This document shows, piece by piece, positions 25,486-34,352 of a stretch of 64,000 bases of DNA. The position numbers and the translations under genes are program-made. Source of the DNA: Psychrobacillus sp032154225 (lineage in GTDB: Bacteria; Bacillota; Bacilli; Bacillales_A; Planococcaceae); assembly GCF_032154225.1 (NCBI RefSeq), contig NZ_JALDYF010000003.1, positions 248,001 to 312,000 on the forward strand, read 5' to 3'. Below the pieces are notes generated by a model. The model was not told the DNA's origin, did no database searches, and saw only the letters and a list, made by a program, of their open reading frames with translations. How positions within the stretch are numbered: position 1 is the first letter of the stretch; each line of letters opens with the position of its first letter.

Positions 25486-26763
25486 TTATTTTGATGCTGC
25501 TGCTTTTTCTTCCTGAATTTTTGCTGTACGGTTTGCCATTGCTACGAATGGTAAGTAAATACAAACCGAAAGTACAATAAGGAATAAACTTAGTGCCGCT
25601 CCTGCCCATGATTGTGTAACTAAGAATCCATTTATTACAGGTGGCGTTACCCAAGGTGCTGCAATAGTTGCTGCTGGAACCAACCCAAATTTTGTCGCAA
25701 AGTATGCAATAGATACGTTAACCATTGGTGTCATGATAAATGGAATAACTAATAATGGATTTAAAACTATCGGTAGACCGAACAGCAAAGGTTCATTGAT
25801 ATTGAAAAGTCCAGGACCTGCTGATAATTTACCTACAGTACTATACTGTTTATTCTTCCTAGCGATTATGAAAATTGCGATAACTAACGCGATCGTTGTA
25901 CCCGATCCACCCATATTAACAAATGCATCAAAGAATGGTTTATTGATAATGTATGGTGCTACATCTCCACTTGCAAGTGCTGCAACGTTTGCATCAATTG
26001 CTGGTAGATTAATAGTTTGCATAAATGGATCGATAATATTCGCACCATGAACACCTAATGTCCATAAGAATGCTGGAATGAATGCTAATAGTAATGCTGC
26101 AACCCATGTATTCGTTAAGCCCATAAACGGTTCTTGAATTGCTGTATAGAATGAACCAATAATATCTGGAATTTCGAAACCTGCTGAAATAATTGTACGA
26201 ATTAAAGCAATTGACCCTACAGTAATAATTGCTGGTAGTAATGCTGCAAATGATTTTGAAACTGCTGGTGGTACACTATCTGGCATTTTTATTAATAGTT
26301 TGCTATTACCAGATAAACGGGAAAATATTTCTGAAGAAACTAAAGCTGCGATTAAGGCTACGAATATACCGCCTGTACCCGTTGTTAAGCCTGATAAACC
26401 ACCTTCGCCAAAAGTACCAAATGTCATATAACTCGCTAGACCGATAACCCCTGCGGACAATCCGTCCTTGTCATAGCTTCTTGCTAAATGATAAGCAACT
26501 GTGAATGCTAATAAAAGTGAAATAATACCGAATGATGCACTCCACATATTGCCGCCCCATTGCGTCCAAGTACCATGATCCCAAATCGAATCTAGTGCAT
26601 TTTGATAGAACTTAATAGGTAAGTTGTTAATTAATACCGCAAACGACCCAAGAATAGTAAGCGGCATGATGGAAATAAAACCGTCACGAATTGCTACTAA
26701 ATGACGCTGACTACCAATTCTTGCTGCTACTGGCACAAAATTTTTCTCTAACCATTGGAACAT
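25486..26763 (-). CDS. PTS EIIC component, lactose/cellobiose family
   Basis: 425 aa from the ATG at 26763, 8 bases after GGGGAG; the earlier GTG overlaps the SD. About ten hydrophobic segments, the N-terminal amphipathic start FVPVAARIGSQRHLVAIRDGF and the GPGLFNINEPLLFGLPIVLNP region near 326 are typical of CelB/LacE-type EIIC. It transports a sugar, probably a beta-linked amino-sugar disaccharide given mupG and nagA/B. Separate EIIA and EIIB genes lie upstream in the same operon. Confidence 0.92.
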   Translation of the reverse strand: MFQWLEKNFVPVAARIGSQRHLVAIRDGFISIMPLTILGSFAVLINNLPIKFYQNALDSIWDHGTWTQWGGNMWSASFGIISLLLAFTVAYHLARSYDKDGLSAGVIGLASYMTFGTFGEGGLSGLTTGTGGIFVALIAALVSSEIFSRLSGNSKLLIKMPDSVPPAVSKSFAALLPAIITVGSIALIRTIISAGFEIPDIIGSFYTAIQEPFMGLTNTWVAALLLAFIPAFLWTLGVHGANIIDPFMQTINLPAIDANVAALASGDVAPYIINKPFFDAFVNMGGSGTTIALVIAIFIIARKNKQYSTVGKLSAGPGLFNINEPLLFGLPIVLNPLLVIPFIMTPMVNVSIAYFATKFGLVPAATIAAPWVTPPVINGFLVTQSWAGAALSLFLIVLSVCIYLPFVAMANRTAKIQEEKAAASK

Positions 26764-26807
26764 TCTACACACTCCCCTTTGTAATATCTTTTTTTATATA
26801 GTTAACA

Positions 26808-27140
26808 TCATTGCTGATGTTTTCCCCCCGGTAAACGTTCGTATAAATCAATCATTTCCTTTGCTAAATCACGGAAAGTAATTGAATTCATTAAGTGATC
26901 TTGCGCGTGTATAAGTAGAATCGAAACTTCTACTTTTTCACCTCTAGCTTCTTGTGTCAGTAAAGCTGTTTGAGAATGATGCGCTTCTACCAGTGACTGA
27001 TTTGCTAATTCAATTTTCTCCTTAGCCGCACTAATTTCCCCTTTTTTCGCTAATTGAATAGCTTCCATACACTCACTCTTTGTGTTGCCGCTATGCAATA
27101 TTAACCCCATAATTGACTGCATTAATGCTGTATCTTCCAT
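26808..27140 (-). CDS. PTS EIIA component, lactose/cellobiose family
   Basis: 110 aa, a three-helix protein with the phosphorylated His in LVEAHHSQTALL near residue 72 and the later HAQDHLMNSITF block that binds metal. The start is the ATG at 27140, 8 bases from AAGGAG. It accepts phosphate from HPr and passes it to EIIB. It lies between eIIB and eIIC. Confidence 0.93.
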   Translation of the reverse strand: MEDTALMQSIMGLILHSGNTKSECMEAIQLAKKGEISAAKEKIELANQSLVEAHHSQTALLTQEARGEKVEVSILLIHAQDHLMNSITFRDLAKEMIDLYERLPGGKHQQ

Positions 27141-27152
27141 ATTTAACACTCC

Positions 27153-27464
27153 TTATCCAATTAACTTTAAAGCATGTTCCAGGACATTCGCACCGTTCAT
27201 CATGCCATAATCCGACATGTTGATGACATCGATAGGAATATTTTTATCTGCATATTTAGTTTCAAAAGATCCTTTTAAATAGCGTATTTGTGGTCCTAGT
27301 AACATTACGTCTACACTTTTACTTCCTAGAACTTTATCTACTTCACCTTCTGCTATGGCGAAAATTTCGGCTTCTACATTTTGTTCCTTTGCTGCTTTTT
27401 GCATTTTTGTTACAAGTAAACTTGTACTCATCCCTGCCACACAAACTAACATAATATTTTTCAT
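27153..27464 (-). CDS. PTS EIIB component, lactose/cellobiose family
   Basis: 103 aa with the active-site Cys in LVCVAGMSTSLL near residue 8 and the GPQIRYLK motif near 63. The start is at 27464, 8 bases from GAGGAG, not the overlapping GTG at 27473. It opens the PTS operon and has a promoter with a NagR-type operator and a cre-like site immediately upstream. Confidence 0.93.
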   Translation of the reverse strand: MKNIMLVCVAGMSTSLLVTKMQKAAKEQNVEAEIFAIAEGEVDKVLGSKSVDVMLLGPQIRYLKGSFETKYADKNIPIDVINMSDYGMMNGANVLEHALKLIG

Positions 27465-27485
27465 TGTCAGCACTCCTCTACAAGT

Positions 27486-27535
27486 TGTAATCGCTTTCTT
27501 AAAATGAGAATATCACTTATTGGTATATACCACAA
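27486..27535 (-). promoter_or_regulatory. Promoter of the PTS operon with NagR-type operator and cre-like site
   Basis: On the minus strand TTGTGG (27530-27535) and TATTCT (27507-27512) are 17 bp apart. ATTGGTATATACCAC (27519-27533) matches the DasR/NagR operator form ATTGGTATAGACCAC and overlaps the -35 and spacer. TGTAATCGCTTTCT (27486-27499) matches cre at 13 of 14 positions and lies just downstream of the start site. Both repression by NagR and catabolite repression are therefore likely. Confidence 0.8.
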
Positions 27536-27623
27536 CCACTTTTTAATCATTTAATTTCCATTAAATGAAGTAAAAGTAATTGGACTAGCTCGCAAATACT
27601 AGAAGTTTCAGACTATAACCCTG

Positions 27624-27639
27624 ACTGGTATAGTCCAGT
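27624..27639. promoter_or_regulatory. Possible further NagR-type operator
   Basis: ACTGGTATAGTCCAGT is a near-palindrome with 13 of 16 positions as in ATTGGTATAGACCACT. It lies 90 bp upstream of the PTS promoter operator, just after the acetyltransferase gene. It could be a second site for looping, or part of a weak terminator, since GACTATA...TATAGTC also pairs here. Confidence 0.45.
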
Positions 27640-27674
27640 TTAAAGTTCAAAATTTTTTATTAACTCAAATAAAG

Positions 27675-28850
27675 TTAAAAATACTCGTAAAATGTCGGCT
27701 GTTCATTTCGGACTGCTTGCATCCAATTTTCTACCGCCTCTTTTTTTAAAGTATAGTTTGCATACAATAATGCTTCTTTCACCGATAGATAACCAACGAT
27801 CATCGAAGAAAATATTGTTATCGGTAATGATAAGATATGTTTCGTTTCTACTAAACTTTCCTCCATTATGTCAATTTCACCAAATTTATTTATGTGAAAA
27901 AGTTTTTCATTCCAAGGAGCGAAAGGATCTTTAATGGACACATATAAAGATTCTTTTAAGTTATCCCATGAATACTGTTGGAGAAAAGGAAGTACGTCCA
28001 CGATTCTTACCATTACTTCTTGCGATACTTCTTTTTTAAACTGCGGTTGATCAAAATGGAAACCAAAATGACTAGCAGCAGAAGTGTCCCCTTCGATTGT
28101 ATAAACACTTGCCTTATGAGACGTTACAAAACGCCAAAGCGCCTGTTCAGCTAACGTATCTAGCACCACAAAATCTTTTACGATAAACGTTAAATTCTTT
28201 ATGTCGTATCGAATATAGCCAGCTAGTGTTTCACCATCAAAATAAGCAGCAAAATGGCTATCTGGATCTCTTCTAGCAATTCGATTCCACCATGCTGTAT
28301 TCCTACACATGCCGCCGTTATTGGTCATCGCATGCTCATTATGAAAATGCTGAATGGCCTGAAAAACTTCTTCGTTCATCCATTCAAAACTAAAACGTTT
28401 TATATTATCGATTTTATTCCCAAACTGCGGGAAAGATTCGGATGGAATAGAATAATGTAGCTTATCAAAAAATAGTTCCCAACCAAAATGTCGATAGAAT
28501 GATACGGAAAACGGCGCTAATACAGATATGTATTGCTTATTTTGACGCATTTTTTCTAGCGATTTAGTCATTAGTTTTTTCATAATTCCCTGATTGCGAT
28601 ATTCAGGATATGTTGCTACAAAACCAATTCCACCCATGTCGTAATTCACACCATGCACAGTCATATTTAACGGTAGCACAAGTAATTGACCTACTAGCTT
28701 TTGCTCATCATAGGCACCTATTGTCGTACTATGTTCCATCCAATACTGAAAATCATCCCTTCGAGCACCTTTATACTTACTGGGAAAACTATAATCTCTT
28801 AATCGGTGGACTTGTTCATAGTCCTTTTCAGGTACTAATTGAATTTTCAT
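27675..28850 (-). CDS. Eis-type GNAT family N-acetyltransferase
   Basis: A 391-aa protein with the three-part Eis architecture: an N-terminal GNAT domain with the acetyl-CoA loop VATYPEYRNQGIMKKLM near residue 79, a second GNAT-like domain, and a C-terminal SCP2-like region (NKFGEIDI, ending GYLSVKEALLYANYTLKK). Related proteins acetylate amines, including aminoglycosides, but the substrate here is unknown. It follows ptsI by 34 bp on the same strand, inside the amino-sugar cluster, so acetylation of an amino sugar or a cell-wall amine is a fair guess. Confidence 0.85.
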   Translation of the reverse strand: MKIQLVPEKDYEQVHRLRDYSFPSKYKGARRDDFQYWMEHSTTIGAYDEQKLVGQLLVLPLNMTVHGVNYDMGGIGFVATYPEYRNQGIMKKLMTKSLEKMRQNKQYISVLAPFSVSFYRHFGWELFFDKLHYSIPSESFPQFGNKIDNIKRFSFEWMNEEVFQAIQHFHNEHAMTNNGGMCRNTAWWNRIARRDPDSHFAAYFDGETLAGYIRYDIKNLTFIVKDFVVLDTLAEQALWRFVTSHKASVYTIEGDTSAASHFGFHFDQPQFKKEVSQEVMVRIVDVLPFLQQYSWDNLKESLYVSIKDPFAPWNEKLFHINKFGEIDIMEESLVETKHILSLPITIFSSMIVGYLSVKEALLYANYTLKKEAVENWMQAVRNEQPTFYEYF

Positions 28851-28884
28851 CTGAGTGCTCGCTCCTTTGAAATTACATGTTGCC

Positions 28885-30591
28885 CTACAGGTTTTGCTCT
28901 ACATATACCTTTACTTCAGCTGAAGTTGGTAACATTAATAGATGATCCATATGCTTAGCCAATTGTTCTTTTGATAGCTGTGCAATCTGAGCACGAGCTT
29001 TTAACATCGATGATGCACTCATTGAAAACTCATCCAACCCTAGTCCCAATAAAATAGGAATTGCAACTTCATCTCCAGCCATTTCACCGCACATTCCTAC
29101 CCATTTACCATTGCTATGTGCAGCATCTATGACCATTTTCACGAGCCTTAAAATGGCAGGATGGTATGGCTGGTACAAATAAGCAACTTTTTCATTCATA
29201 CGATCTGCTGCAAATGTATATTGTATTAAATCATTTGTTCCAATAGATAAGAAATCTGCTTCCTTTGCAAACAAATCAGCAATTACAGCAGCTGATGGAA
29301 TTTCTACCATCATTCCAACTTCAATTTGATCCGAAACTGCAATACCTTCATTTTCAAGCAATTGACGCTCTTCTAAAAGCAATGATTTCGCTGCTCTGAA
29401 CTCGTCTAATGTTGCAATCATCGGAAACATAATTTTCAAATTCCCGTATACACTTGCTCTTAATAATGCACGCAATTGCGTACGGAAAATATCTTGTTGA
29501 TCCAAACATAACCTAATAGCTCGATAGCCTAAGAACGGGTTCATTTCGGAATCAAATTTTAAATATGGAAGTTCCTTATCCCCACCAATATCTAAAGTGC
29601 GCACGACAGTTGGTTTGCCGTCCATTTTCTCTAGAACTGTTTTATAAGCAACGAATTGTTCTTCTTCATTTGGCAGTTCTTCTCGTTCCATATATAAAAA
29701 TTCAGTACGGAATAAACCTACGCCATCTCCGCCATTCGCAACAATTGCATCCACATCTTCCGGCTTACCGATATTTCCAGCGATTTCTACATGGTGCCCA
29801 TCTGCACTTACGCTCGGCAAGGCAACATACTGCTCCAGTAGTTCGCTCTCTTGTTCAAAATCTTTTTGAGAAGTAATATAGAAATTCGCTACTTCTTCTG
29901 TTGCATCTACAATAACCTTTCCACTTGCACCATCCATAATAATTGACGTGCCATGTGGAATGTCTAGCGTTGCGGTTTTAGCTCCTACAATTGCTGGAAT
30001 GCCCATTGTACGTGCTAAAATAGCCGAATGTGATGTTCTTCCACCGATATTCGTAACGAAGCCTTTTACATACTTCTTATCCAGCTGTGCTGTCATAGAA
30101 GGTGTTAAATCTTCTGCAACGATAATAACTTCTGTCGATAAGCTACTATAATCTAATATCTCTACACCAAGTAAATGAGATAATAAGCGTTTCGCAACAT
30201 CTTGAATATCTGCTGCGCGCTCTTTCATATACTCATTATCCATCGCTTCGAACATACCAATGAACATAGAAGATACTTCATGCAATGCAAACTCTGCATT
30301 CACTCCATCTTGAATCTTTGTTTCAATCGAAGATAGCATTTCCAGATCTTCTAATACGAGAAGGTGGGCAGAAAAAATAGCTGCCTTCTCTTCTCCAAAT
30401 TTAACTTTCGCTTTTTCACGAATAGCTTCTAGCTCTAGCTTTGCTTTTTGAATCGCTTCTCTTAATCTTGCTTTTTCTTCCTCTACATTCGTAATGTAAG
30501 TCTTCTCAAAGGACAAATCTGGTTCTACTAAACAATAAGCACTTGCAATCGCTATACCATCAGAAACAGGAATCCCATGAAGTTCTAGCAT
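28885..30591 (-). CDS. ptsI: PTS enzyme I (phosphoenolpyruvate-protein phosphotransferase)
   Basis: 568 aa, the normal length. Seen: the phosphorylated His in GGRTSHSAILARTMGIP near residue 188, PEP-binding LFRTEFLYM near 293, GGDKELPYLKF near 340, and the C-terminal MCGEMAGD with the catalytic Cys near 500. It phosphorylates HPr from PEP. It overlaps ptsH by 7 bp. Its location inside the nag cluster rather than next to a glucose permease resembles what was reported for Bacillus (Lysinibacillus) sphaericus. Confidence 0.97.
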   Translation of the reverse strand: MLELHGIPVSDGIAIASAYCLVEPDLSFEKTYITNVEEEKARLREAIQKAKLELEAIREKAKVKFGEEKAAIFSAHLLVLEDLEMLSSIETKIQDGVNAEFALHEVSSMFIGMFEAMDNEYMKERAADIQDVAKRLLSHLLGVEILDYSSLSTEVIIVAEDLTPSMTAQLDKKYVKGFVTNIGGRTSHSAILARTMGIPAIVGAKTATLDIPHGTSIIMDGASGKVIVDATEEVANFYITSQKDFEQESELLEQYVALPSVSADGHHVEIAGNIGKPEDVDAIVANGGDGVGLFRTEFLYMEREELPNEEEQFVAYKTVLEKMDGKPTVVRTLDIGGDKELPYLKFDSEMNPFLGYRAIRLCLDQQDIFRTQLRALLRASVYGNLKIMFPMIATLDEFRAAKSLLLEERQLLENEGIAVSDQIEVGMMVEIPSAAVIADLFAKEADFLSIGTNDLIQYTFAADRMNEKVAYLYQPYHPAILRLVKMVIDAAHSNGKWVGMCGEMAGDEVAIPILLGLGLDEFSMSASSMLKARAQIAQLSKEQLAKHMDHLLMLPTSAEVKVYVEQNL

Positions 30592-30854
30592 TCTTCGCCA
30601 ATTCCTTGAGAAGTAATTACTTCCGTTACTTTAGCAATTGCCGCTTCCTCATCATCGCCTTCAGCAGAAATTGTAACTACTGCTCCAGGAGAAATTCCTT
30701 GCGCCATAACACCCATAATAGATTTCAAGTTTACTGTGCGTTCATTGTAAGTAAGTTGAACATCCGATGTAAACGCAGCCACTGCTGATACTAATAATGT
30801 AGATGGTCTAGCATGTAACCCTTCAGGTGTTGTAATTTTAAATGTTTTTTCCAT
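30585..30854 (-). CDS. ptsH: Phosphocarrier protein HPr
   Basis: 89 aa from the ATG at 30854; the earlier TTG (30869) is part of the SD TTGGAGG. The active-site His is in GLHARPST (His14) and the regulatory serine in NLKSIMGVM (Ser45, equivalent to Ser46 elsewhere). Both phosphotransfer and HPr-kinase control of CcpA are therefore possible. It is coupled to ptsI and follows a SIS-domain gene by 20 bp. Confidence 0.97.
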   Translation of the reverse strand: MEKTFKITTPEGLHARPSTLLVSAVAAFTSDVQLTYNERTVNLKSIMGVMAQGISPGAVVTISAEGDDEEAAIAKVTEVITSQGIGEEC

Positions 30855-30874
30855 TAATAAAACCTCCAATTTTT

Positions 30875-31594
30875 TTATTCAAAGTTGATACGATTTCTAT
30901 ATTTGGCAATCATAGTATCATTATGTGCTGAACTACTAGAAACATTCGCGCTTTCAAACACTGGTAAGACATCCATTTCTTCGCCTAATGCATGTATAAC
31001 CTGACAAAATAACTCAGTCAGTATAGTAGCACCAATAACAGTAGAAGCCGGTCCATATTGCATACCTTGATGATTCATCAAACCATCACCAACTGGTATA
31101 TGCGTATTTAACGTAAAATCAGCGACTTCTTCTAAGCGTTTCTCACTACTATGTCTGGATAATTGTTCCTTGTACTCTAAAGATTGTAGTGAAATAACTG
31201 GAACACCTTTTTCTTTTGCTAGTAGTGTAACATCAATAGGTGCTGCATTGCGTCCAGAGGTCGAAATTACAATTAGTACATCATTTTCATTAAAATCAAA
31301 GTCTTCCTTATGTCTATCTATAAAAGTTGGATCCTTTTCATTTCTCGAAGATGTTAATGCACCTTTATGAAGCATAAGTGGTTCGATGGATATCGGTCGT
31401 ACTGGTACAAGTCCACCAGCTCGATAATATGCTTCTTGAGCTAACAGATGAGAATGCCCACAACCAAATAGTTGAATAATACCACCTTTCCGAAGACTTT
31501 CTATGACAATTTTCGAAGCTTCTTCAATATGATCTTGTTCCTTCGTCATTACATTTTGCAATAAGCTTTGGATTTCCTGAAAATAAGATTTCAT
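30875..31594 (-). CDS. SIS-domain protein (UPF0309-like)
   Basis: 239 aa from the ATG at 31594, placed by AGAGGTG upstream; the stop of the regulator gene lies inside that region. A single SIS fold shows LFGCGHSHLLAQEAYYRAGG near residue 42 and VISTSGRNAAPID near 106. SIS proteins bind phosphosugars as isomerases, lyases or regulators. It is shorter than MurQ (about 300 aa) and lacks the MurQ GAGTSGR form. Operon context, between nagR and ptsH, suggests an amino-sugar phosphate substrate. Confidence 0.8.
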   Translation of the reverse strand: MKSYFQEIQSLLQNVMTKEQDHIEEASKIVIESLRKGGIIQLFGCGHSHLLAQEAYYRAGGLVPVRPISIEPLMLHKGALTSSRNEKDPTFIDRHKEDFDFNENDVLIVISTSGRNAAPIDVTLLAKEKGVPVISLQSLEYKEQLSRHSSEKRLEEVADFTLNTHIPVGDGLMNHQGMQYGPASTVIGATILTELFCQVIHALGEEMDVLPVFESANVSSSSAHNDTMIAKYRNRINFE

Positions 31595-31598
31595 ATCA

Positions 31599-32330
31599 TC
31601 ACCTCTGAATCTCACTTATGAATTTATAACGATCTGCACGGTACGTACTACGTACCAATTCGAATGGAACACCATCGGTTAAAAAACTTATTCTTTTGAT
31701 GATTAGTACAGCAGAAACATTATTAATTTGCAAATATTTACTATCTTCTTTTGCAACAATAGCTGCTTCCATTTGTTGAATGGCATTTCCGATTTTCTGA
31801 TGATACTTTTCTTCAATTAAGGCATAAAGTGATCCGATAATTTCCTTTTCATCTAAATCTGGAAACACCTTAACAGGTATATACGTTCTTTCAATTGCCA
31901 TCGGTTTCCGGTCAGCATATCTTATTCGTACAACATAGAAGACTGCCTCTCCTTGCCCTAGTTGCAAATCCCTTGCAATATCAGTTGCTGGAATAACCTT
32001 CTCAAAACGAACAACTTTGCTACTTGGCTCCATACCCCTTGCTTTCATATCCTCTGTAAAACTAGTCAACCCATTCAACGGCTGCTCTAGCTTAGGATTA
32101 GCAACAAATGTGCCTCTCCCTTTTTCTCTGTACAGCAAACCGACATTTACTAAGTTTGTTATAGACTGTCTTACCGTCATTCGACTAACACCTAATTGCT
32201 CGGATAATTCTCGCTCAGAAGGAATATTTTCACCGATTTTATAATGTTCTTCATATATACGTTGCTTTAGCAACTCTTCTATTTGAACATATATTGGTAC
32301 ATGAGAACTTTTATCTATCAAATCGCTCAT
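31599..32330 (-). CDS. nagR: GntR/HutC family regulator, NagR (YvoA)-like
   Basis: A 243-aa regulator. Residues 8-76 form the GntR winged helix (IPSERELSEQLGVSRMTVRQSI), and residues about 90-240 the UTRA effector domain (RIRYADRKPMAIERTYIP). B. subtilis NagR/YvoA binds GlcN-6-P or GlcNAc-6-P and represses nag genes by binding ATTGGTATAGACCACT-like sites. Such sites are present here upstream of nagA and of the PTS operon, which supports the assignment. It lies 21 bp after nagA. Confidence 0.92.
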   Translation of the reverse strand: MSDLIDKSSHVPIYVQIEELLKQRIYEEHYKIGENIPSERELSEQLGVSRMTVRQSITNLVNVGLLYREKGRGTFVANPKLEQPLNGLTSFTEDMKARGMEPSSKVVRFEKVIPATDIARDLQLGQGEAVFYVVRIRYADRKPMAIERTYIPVKVFPDLDEKEIIGSLYALIEEKYHQKIGNAIQQMEAAIVAKEDSKYLQINNVSAVLIIKRISFLTDGVPFELVRSTYRADRYKFISEIQR

Positions 32331-32351
32331 TCCCTTTCGTTACAGCTCCTA

Positions 32352-33506
32352 CTAGTTCTCAAATACTAAATTACCTCGACAAATTGTTTTTTGAACATGT
32401 AACCCTTTGTCTAAAATAACTAAATCTGCATCGAATCCTTCTGCAATATAGCCTTTATTTGCAAGGTTTAATTGCTTAGCTGCATTGAAGGAAGACATGG
32501 CAACAAGTTCTTGCAATGAGCATCCCGCAACTTTTTGTATATTGCGCACTGCTGCATCCATCGTAAGTACGCTACCTGCAAGTGCACCATTAGAAAGATG
32601 CGCACCTTGCTCTGTTACATGCACAGTTTGTCCACCTAAATCATAATCACCATTAGCTAGCCCTTTTGCCCGCATTGCATCTGTAATAAGAATTACACCA
32701 GAAGACTTCTTCAGTAAATACGCCATTTTCACAGCATCCGAATGACAATGGATAAAATCAACAATAATCTCTGTTTTTACACGTTCCTCGATTAACACTG
32801 CTCCTACAACACCTGGTTCTCGGTGATGAAAAGGACGCATTTGGTTAAATAGATGAGTAGCTTGCCTTACTCCTGATTTCACTGCCTGCTCTACTTCCAC
32901 TACCGTTGCATCAGAATGCCCAATTGATACAACAATACCTTGCTCACTTAGCGATTCCACAAATGACAAACCATTCGACAATTCTGGTGCAACTGTTATT
33001 TGTTTGATCTGATTCCCACTTAGTTGCTGCCACTTGTTAAACTGGTCTATAGAAGGGACAATCATGTGCTCAACTGGTTGTGCCCCCCCTCGCTTTGTGG
33101 AAACAAAAGGTCCTTCCAAATGAACACCTAACAACTCCGCTTCATCTGCATGATTTACAAAACGCGCAATATTTTCTAAAGCTGCGTCTATTGCATCAAT
33201 TGCCTGCGTCATTGTCGTCGCTAAAAAACTGGTCGTTCCTTCTTTTACTAATGAATAAGCCATTCCCCTAAGCGCTTCTTCTGTCGCATCCATTACGTCG
33301 AAGCCTGCTGAGCCATGGATATGCATATCGATATAACCTGGCACGACAGTCCATTCTTTAGAAGAAGCATCTATTCGTACATCTGCTTCTACTAATAAAT
33401 TCTGACCGACTTTTTCTATTTTTCCATCCTTTAGAAATAAATCACCAATAAACTCTACTTGGTCATGATTAACAATTGTAATGTTTGAAATTAGCATTGT
33501 TTTCAT
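32352..33506 (-). CDS. nagA: N-acetylglucosamine-6-phosphate deacetylase
   Basis: 384 aa from the ATG at 33506, after AAAGGAGG; a GTG three bases earlier is an alternative, and the frame's first GTG overlaps the SD. Amidohydrolase fold: metal-binding HIHG near residue 63, HLEGPF near 128, IGHSDAT near 195, THLFNQM near 216 and ITDAM near 273. It converts GlcNAc-6-P to GlcN-6-P and acetate, feeding nagB. First gene of the operon. Confidence 0.96.
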   Translation of the reverse strand: MKTMLISNITIVNHDQVEFIGDLFLKDGKIEKVGQNLLVEADVRIDASSKEWTVVPGYIDMHIHGSAGFDVMDATEEALRGMAYSLVKEGTTSFLATTMTQAIDAIDAALENIARFVNHADEAELLGVHLEGPFVSTKRGGAQPVEHMIVPSIDQFNKWQQLSGNQIKQITVAPELSNGLSFVESLSEQGIVVSIGHSDATVVEVEQAVKSGVRQATHLFNQMRPFHHREPGVVGAVLIEERVKTEIIVDFIHCHSDAVKMAYLLKKSSGVILITDAMRAKGLANGDYDLGGQTVHVTEQGAHLSNGALAGSVLTMDAAVRNIQKVAGCSLQELVAMSSFNAAKQLNLANKGYIAEGFDADLVILDKGLHVQKTICRGNLVFEN

Positions 33507-33573
33507 CACAAGTTCCACCTCCTTTAAATTGGATTCTTTCGTTTTGTTTATATGTGTTTATTCTCCTCGGTAT

Positions 33574-33616
33574 AGTGGTCTATACCAATTATAAAACGTT
33601 TTCATTTAAAAGAAAA
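33574..33616 (-). promoter_or_regulatory. nagA promoter with NagR operator and cre-like site
   Basis: On the minus strand TATAAT (33588-33593) is preceded at 17 bp by a weak -35 TTTTCT (33611-33616). AGTGGTCTATACCAATT (33574-33590) is the complement of a near-perfect NagR/DasR site and overlaps the -10 and start. TGAAAACGTTTTAT (complement of 33591-33604) matches cre at 13 of 14 positions and overlaps the -10 and spacer. Confidence 0.8.
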
Positions 33617-33646
33617 GAACTTTTTCAAAATAGGCAGTATCCTCAC

Positions 33647-34249
33647 TCAAAATAAATCCGTTAACAGCAATAATGCTGTACACCATATAAAAACTGCGGA
33701 GCATTTATTAAAAGCGTTCATAATAGCACCTGATCCATCCATCTTTTTTAAAGTAGCTCCCACAACAGTTAAACCTAAAAACCAACACCATGATACAGTT
33801 ATACAAGCTACTGTGAAAAGTAGTTGTTCCGTATTTACATAACGTAAAGCACTAGTCCCTATGACTCCAATTGTATCTAAAATAGCATGTGGATTTAATA
33901 GTGATACGGACATTGCAAACAGTATTTGTTTTTTCACCGTCATGCTCTGACCTGTTTTTACTGTGGATGCCTTTGATTTCCATATGGAATACCCCATATA
34001 AAGCAAAAACAAAATACCTACGACCATCAAGCCAGTTCGTAGCCACTCAAATTGCAGCACAATTGCAGACAACCCAAACACCGCCAATAAAATCAATAAC
34101 GTATCACAAAGAGCGGCAGTTATCGTTGCTGGTAGAGCTTTAAAAATATTCGGTTGTGTTGCCCCTTGCGTAAAGATAAAAACATTCTGTACACCTAGCG
34201 GTAAAATCAGTCCAAACGCTAATAAAATACCATGTATCATAGCTTCCAT
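33647..34249 (-). CDS. LysE/ArgO family amino-acid exporter
   Basis: A 200-aa membrane protein with about six hydrophobic segments. It has the LPLGVQNVF motif near residue 17 in place of the TPGPNN of RhtB-type members, as in ArgO/LysE, and LLNPHAILDTIG near 117. It probably exports a basic amino acid. GGGGG precedes the ATG. It is divergent from a MocR regulator, with an operator-like sequence between, so that regulator is its likely controller. Confidence 0.88.
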   Translation of the reverse strand: MEAMIHGILLAFGLILPLGVQNVFIFTQGATQPNIFKALPATITAALCDTLLILLAVFGLSAIVLQFEWLRTGLMVVGILFLLYMGYSIWKSKASTVKTGQSMTVKKQILFAMSVSLLNPHAILDTIGVIGTSALRYVNTEQLLFTVACITVSWCWFLGLTVVGATLKKMDGSGAIMNAFNKCSAVFIWCTALLLLTDLF

Positions 34250-34302
34250 ATGTAAAACCCCCTTCCCTTCTAACTTTAACTATGATAAAACTAAAAGAAA
34301 AC

Positions 34303-34334
34303 AACCAATTGGATGGTTTTCTATCCAACCAATT
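34303..34334. promoter_or_regulatory. Probable MocR operator between lysE-like and mocR-like genes
   Basis: AACCAATT occurs twice as a direct repeat (34303-34310 and 34327-34334), and TTGGAT/ATCCAA (34309-34314 and 34323-34328) forms an inverted repeat inside. MocR proteins commonly bind paired direct or inverted repeats in the intergenic region beside their own gene. Confidence 0.55.
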
Positions 34335-34352
34335 TAAAAAGGATTAATAATT

